Assembly: GCA_030951065.1 (NCBI GenBank)
Contig: JAUZQH010000106.1
Coordinates: forward strand, 1 to 8,947
Direction of reading: 5' to 3'
DNA length: 8,947 bases
Source: Mariprofundus sp.
Lineage (GTDB): Bacteria > Pseudomonadota > Zetaproteobacteria > Mariprofundales > Mariprofundaceae
Shown: piece after piece, positions 6,534 through 8,947 of the stretch
Position numbering within the stretch: position 1 is the first letter of the stretch
How the letters are laid out: every line of letters begins with the position of its first letter
Program-made: the position numbers and the translations under genes
The notes under the pieces: generated by a model
The model's database searches: none
The model's input: only the letters and a program-made list of their open reading frames with translations
What the model was told of the DNA's origin: nothing

Positions 6534-6560
6534 GGAAGCGCTGATTAAATCAGTGCTTCC
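6534..6560 (+). repeat. 27-base near-perfect palindrome (core of the repeat family)
   Basis: GGAAGCGCTGATT (6534-6546), one A, then AATCAGTGCTTCC (6548-6560) pair over 13 positions with one G-T. This is the best-preserved copy of the palindrome. Related copies are at 4952-4978, and half copies at 5012-5027 and 6444-6464. As DNA it could form a cruciform; as RNA, a hairpin with a small loop. Confidence 0.75.
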
Positions 6561-6704
6561 GTGCAGCCCACGGACGGGCTGCCAAATCAAACACGCAAGT
6601 GATTGATTTGTAAGCAAATACAAAATCGCATTTTTGCATTTGCGGACTGATTACAGGCAGGATGCCTTTAATCAGCATCTCCTTAAGCAAACCGGTATAG
6701 GTGA

Positions 6705-8207
6705 TCAATAGTGAACTTGCCACTGCAGTTCCGCCGAAGCCCTGTATCTGACATTGGGCGAAGCATTGAGGCGGCTGCGATACAGACTGGCACCAATCTG
6801 AAATTGCCCGAGGTCAGTATCAAACACTCCCCTTCCCTCAACGGCAAGAATATGTTCGGCCGGTATTTTTACGACTCCGGGACTGATGCCGTCCCGATTG
6901 CTTCTGATCTGCCTGAACACCATTTCCCATGATCTGCCCGTCGAATCGACGAGTACACCACCCAGTGAAAAGGACAAGCCATCGCCATCAATGGAATGAC
7001 CCAGACTCTGGTTATAATAACGGTAGCCACTGCGATAAATGTGATGTTCGTAAGCAACATTACGATTGCTCAGTGAGCCGCTGAATAAATGCGCGGCGGT
7101 ATCGGCATATTCCATATGCAATCGCCATGATGCCCCCGCATCACCCCATGTCCCCCAGATTTCGCCACCTATAATCGCCATATAGCTGATCGGAAAGCCA
7201 CGGGATTCATCCTCGCCGATCCACTGGGTATAAACCGCATAGGGCAGATCAAACAACGGGGAAACCCAGCGCATATCATAGCCGGCCAGTTGATTGCCGG
7301 GCTGATTGGCACGCGTAATGCCTTTTTGACCGACATTGTCCCGGCCTGCCAAAGCCCGCAGGAATGTAGCCAGGTTCTGGGGTCTGCCGGCACCGCCCCA
7401 CTGAATGCCACGTGAAAAACCTATTTCAAGTGACGGCGTCGGCTTGAAGCTTAAACGCATGCCTGTCAAAAGCGCGTTGGGAGTGACACGATCTCCCTCC
7501 AGCCTGGCCTGAAACATACGGAATTGCCACGGCCCCAGCCAGCGCAGCACCGGCATATCGAACGCTTCGGAAGCATTGCGCAAAATGGAAATAGCGGGCA
7601 GCGGTCTGGCATTGGTGGACATGATCAGGCTACCCTCCCAGGCAGGCCCCCACCATCGATCCTGCCAGCCGGCGGACACGATCCAGTTGCCCAGTGAAAC
7701 GGCCGCGTAAGAACCGTCCGGGCGCCAGTGTTTGCGGTCACGGGGCTTGCGCACCGCAGCCGTCCCTTCCAGATGCACGGCCAGGTAATCGCCCGTCACG
7801 GATGCCGTCATGCCTGCCTCCGCAGAGGATCTCGGCGTATCCGTGAAGGTGCGAAAACGTGCCGGCAGGGCAACTGCAGCCAAACGACTGGACATCTTCA
7901 ACCGGCTGGAGAACTCGTTGTCCATGCGTTGGTGAACACGCTGCCATGAGGCCCGTAACGCCGAATTGTGCACCTTGTTTTTATCTGCAAGCGCATTGGA
8001 GATATCACCCCAGGGCACCGGCCATGTCGTCAGCGGGATATTCAATAATCCTGCATCGCCCAGCAATTGCAGGTCATGGCGCAGACGCAAATCACCCGGT
8101 GCCGCCACCGGGTCGGCCAGGGCAGGGGGCGTGAGCAGGCAAGCCGCTGTCAGGCAGGCCGCTGTCAGGCGTACAGCCATCCTGCGATTACCGGAGAGAA
8201 TGTGCAT
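6705..8207 (-). CDS. Wzi-family capsule assembly / outer-membrane beta-barrel protein
   Basis: Wzi proteins are outer-membrane beta-barrels that help anchor or organise capsular polysaccharide on the surface. The product from ATG 8207 is 500 aa (E. coli Wzi about 480). It has a signal peptide (residues 1-31, cleavage ALA-DP), then LRHDLQLLGDAGLLNIPLTT with WPVPWGDI, the typical Wzi N-terminal segment. GNWIVSAGWQDRWWGPAWEG at about 173-192 and the following STNARPLP are the family's most conserved region. Many alternating hydrophobic/aromatic strands follow to a C-terminal ELQWQVHY strand. The start is unclear: ATG 8276 would overlap the PAP2 gene by 19 bases, and ATG 8207 or 8180 fits the signal peptide better; none has a good Shine-Dalgarno. 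The gene follows the PAP2 phosphatase with 50 bases between, so the two are probably cotranscribed. Whether this bacterium makes a capsule is not visible here. Confidence 0.85.
   Translation of the reverse strand: MHILSGNRRMAVRLTAACLTAACLLTPPALADPVAAPGDLRLRHDLQLLGDAGLLNIPLTTWPVPWGDISNALADKNKVHNSALRASWQRVHQRMDNEFSSRLKMSSRLAAVALPARFRTFTDTPRSSAEAGMTASVTGDYLAVHLEGTAAVRKPRDRKHWRPDGSYAAVSLGNWIVSAGWQDRWWGPAWEGSLIMSTNARPLPAISILRNASEAFDMPVLRWLGPWQFRMFQARLEGDRVTPNALLTGMRLSFKPTPSLEIGFSRGIQWGGAGRPQNLATFLRALAGRDNVGQKGITRANQPGNQLAGYDMRWVSPLFDLPYAVYTQWIGEDESRGFPISYMAIIGGEIWGTWGDAGASWRLHMEYADTAAHLFSGSLSNRNVAYEHHIYRSGYRYYNQSLGHSIDGDGLSFSLGGVLVDSTGRSWEMVFRQIRSNRDGISPGVVKIPAEHILAVEGRGVFDTDLGQFQIGASLYRSRLNASPNVRYRASAELQWQVHY
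8136..8170. repeat. 15-bp in-frame tandem duplication in the wzi-like signal peptide
   Basis: CAGGCAAGCCGCTGT (8136-8150) is followed by CAGGCAGGCCGCTGT (8151-8165) and a partial third unit CAGGC. The two full units differ by one base. On the coding strand this repeats LTAAC-LTAAC in the hydrophobic core of the signal peptide and keeps the frame. Confidence 0.75.
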
Positions 8208-8257
8208 ATTAAGGCCGGCAAGCCGTGCCCTGAATTGTAAAACAGACAGGTTTACCA

Positions 8258-8947
8258 CTAGAACCGCCGCCCCCATTGCACACCAACGCTATCGGAGGTT
8301 AACATGGGCTGGAAACCGCTGCCATCGCGGCGACTGCCCACAAAACGCCCGATAGTAAAGCCGATCAGGGCGGCAGCCACCGTATCCGAGGCCCAGTGGC
8401 GTTTATCCCGCACGCGTGCAAACATGGTCACGCCGCCTCCCAATACCGCTAAAGGCATCACCCACCAGGGAGCGTCCCGTTGCGCCGACAATACGCCTGC
8501 GGCTGAAAATGCAAGTGCTACATGACCGGAGGGAAACGACGTACGCGCATCGTTAAAACTGCCGGGATGAAACTGCCCATGGTTTGTTCCGGGGGCAACG
8601 GGCCGCTCCCGGCCTGTCGCCACCTTCAGCAGCCCCGTCGCAGCCAGGCTGAAGGCTGCCGCCTCGGCATAGGTTGCCGCTTTTTGCATGGCCATGTCGT
8701 CATCACCGAACAAACCATGCGCGCCATAAAACAGAATAGCCCCCGCCGGTGCAGCAAAGGCCCATGCATTTCCGAACTTCGCTGCCCCGGAAGCCCCGTT
8801 CCATTGCCGGTACAGGCGGCGGTCCAGCAAGGATGAGGCCGCAGTGATCGCAATGCCCGTTTCAAACCAGAACCAGTCCGGCTGCTGCCAGCCAAGTGGC
8901 GCGGTAGCCAGCGCTTTTGCATCCTGGCCCCATTGCATCCATTCATT
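8258..8947 (-). CDS. PAP2 superfamily phosphatase, C-terminal part (5' end beyond window)
   Basis: A membrane-associated acid phosphatase of the type that removes phosphate from lipid phosphates such as undecaprenyl pyrophosphate or phosphatidate. All three motifs are present, numbering from the Met at 8938: K-x6-RP as Lys105 to Arg112-Pro113 (KVATGRERP), PSGH at 136-139, and the third motif as Arg175-x5-His181-x3-Asp185 (ARVRDKRHWASD, with Ala where Ser is usual). His139 and His181 are the expected catalytic pair. Several hydrophobic segments surround the motifs (for example 58-74, 91-104, 141-150 and 158-173). The frame stays open through the right edge (codons for Asn-Glu-Trp precede that Met), so the gene is probably cut by the window and a signal or first membrane segment lies outside. 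It precedes the Wzi-like gene on the same strand, which suggests a role in lipid-carrier or surface-polysaccharide metabolism, by inference only. Confidence 0.9.
   Translation of the reverse strand, partial: NEWMQWGQDAKALATAPLGWQQPDWFWFETGIAITAASSLLDRRLYRQWNGASGAAKFGNAWAFAAPAGAILFYGAHGLFGDDDMAMQKAATYAEAAAFSLAATGLLKVATGRERPVAPGTNHGQFHPGSFNDARTSFPSGHVALAFSAAGVLSAQRDAPWWVMPLAVLGGGVTMFARVRDKRHWASDTVAAALIGFTIGRFVGSRRDGSGFQPMLTSDSVGVQWGRRF

Larger units (their letters stand above)
6444..6687. repeat. Structured MITE/REP-like element between convergent genes
   Basis: Three copies of TTAAGGA-NNN-GCTGATT occur here: 6445-6461 (+), 6530-6546 (+) and, inverted, 6670-6686. Each is preceded by C (C-TTAAGG). 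The outer copies face each other, and the inner plus copy and the inverted copy also make a 21-base terminal inverted repeat with 18 matches (6529-6549 against 6667-6687), bounded by TTAA on both sides (6530-6533 and 6683-6686). The interior folds into a row of hairpins: 6534-6546/6548-6560, 6563-6569/6576-6582, 6583-6590/6603-6610, 6614-6625/6632-6643 and 6647-6659/6663-6675. There is no transposase ORF. It could be a non-autonomous transposon remnant with a TTAA target, or a cluster of REP-type palindromes. Arms and hairpins are seen directly; the mobile nature is inference. Confidence 0.6.

Noticed and set aside
6372..6623. 83-codon minus-strand ORF in the repeat block
   Set aside because: It starts inside the structured repeat and ends antisense to the POT gene, with no Shine-Dalgarno and no coding-like composition.
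6534..6687. Possible integron attC site or CRISPR repeat
   Set aside because: There is no GTTRRRY/RYYYAAC core pair and no regular repeat-spacer spacing; the copies are unevenly spaced and partly inverted.
8304..8525. Plus-strand ATG with a GGAGGT-like sequence just upstream (near 8295)
   Set aside because: The site resembles a ribosome binding site, but the ORF is antisense to the conserved 3' half of the PAP2 gene and shows no protein features.

Overview
The window looks like a chromosomal segment of a Gram-negative bacterium, most likely a proteobacterium. The support is two periplasmic-type M16 peptidase genes with Sec signal peptides beside rsmD, a Wzi-type outer-membrane protein, Shine-Dalgarno-led genes, and GC that looks moderately high (mid-50s by eye, not computed). 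I cannot fix the genus. The gene style fits gamma- or zeta-proteobacteria, but that is an impression, not a search result.

Left edge (1-698). The 5' end of a minus-strand gene, apparently a glycosyltransferase using a TTG start, runs off the left end. Next comes a 43-codon minus-strand gene (199-330) for a small single-pass membrane protein of unknown function. It has a very strong ribosome binding site, its own terminator (136-162), a possible extended -10 promoter (518-526), and a long leader with a GC-rich hairpin. The hemC terminator (555-584) isolates it from the operon upstream.

Central operon (699-4881, all minus strand). Transcription runs from an HxxEH M16 peptidase to an M16 paralogue that has lost the zinc site, with a 4-base ATGA overlap, then rsmD (16S rRNA m2G966 methyltransferase), then hemC (hydroxymethylbilane synthase), and ends at the 555-584 terminator. 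The two M16 proteins carry complementary halves of the active site, zinc site in one and R/Y pair in the other, so they probably work as an obligate heterodimer in the periplasm. hemC is not followed by hemD.

Right half (5072-8947). A plus-strand POT/PTR2 proton-coupled peptide transporter faces a minus-strand pair: a PAP2 phosphatase that runs off the right end, and a Wzi-family outer-membrane protein. The pair suggests a surface-polysaccharide or lipid-carrier function.

The most unusual non-coding feature is a repeat family with core TTAAGGA-NNN-GCTGATT. Three copies, one inverted, bound a highly structured block between the convergent POT and wzi-like genes (6444-6687), and two more partial copies lie in the divergent promoter region between the M16 and POT genes (4952-5027). 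It resembles a MITE or REP-type element. No transposase, CRISPR array, tRNA or rRNA gene was seen.
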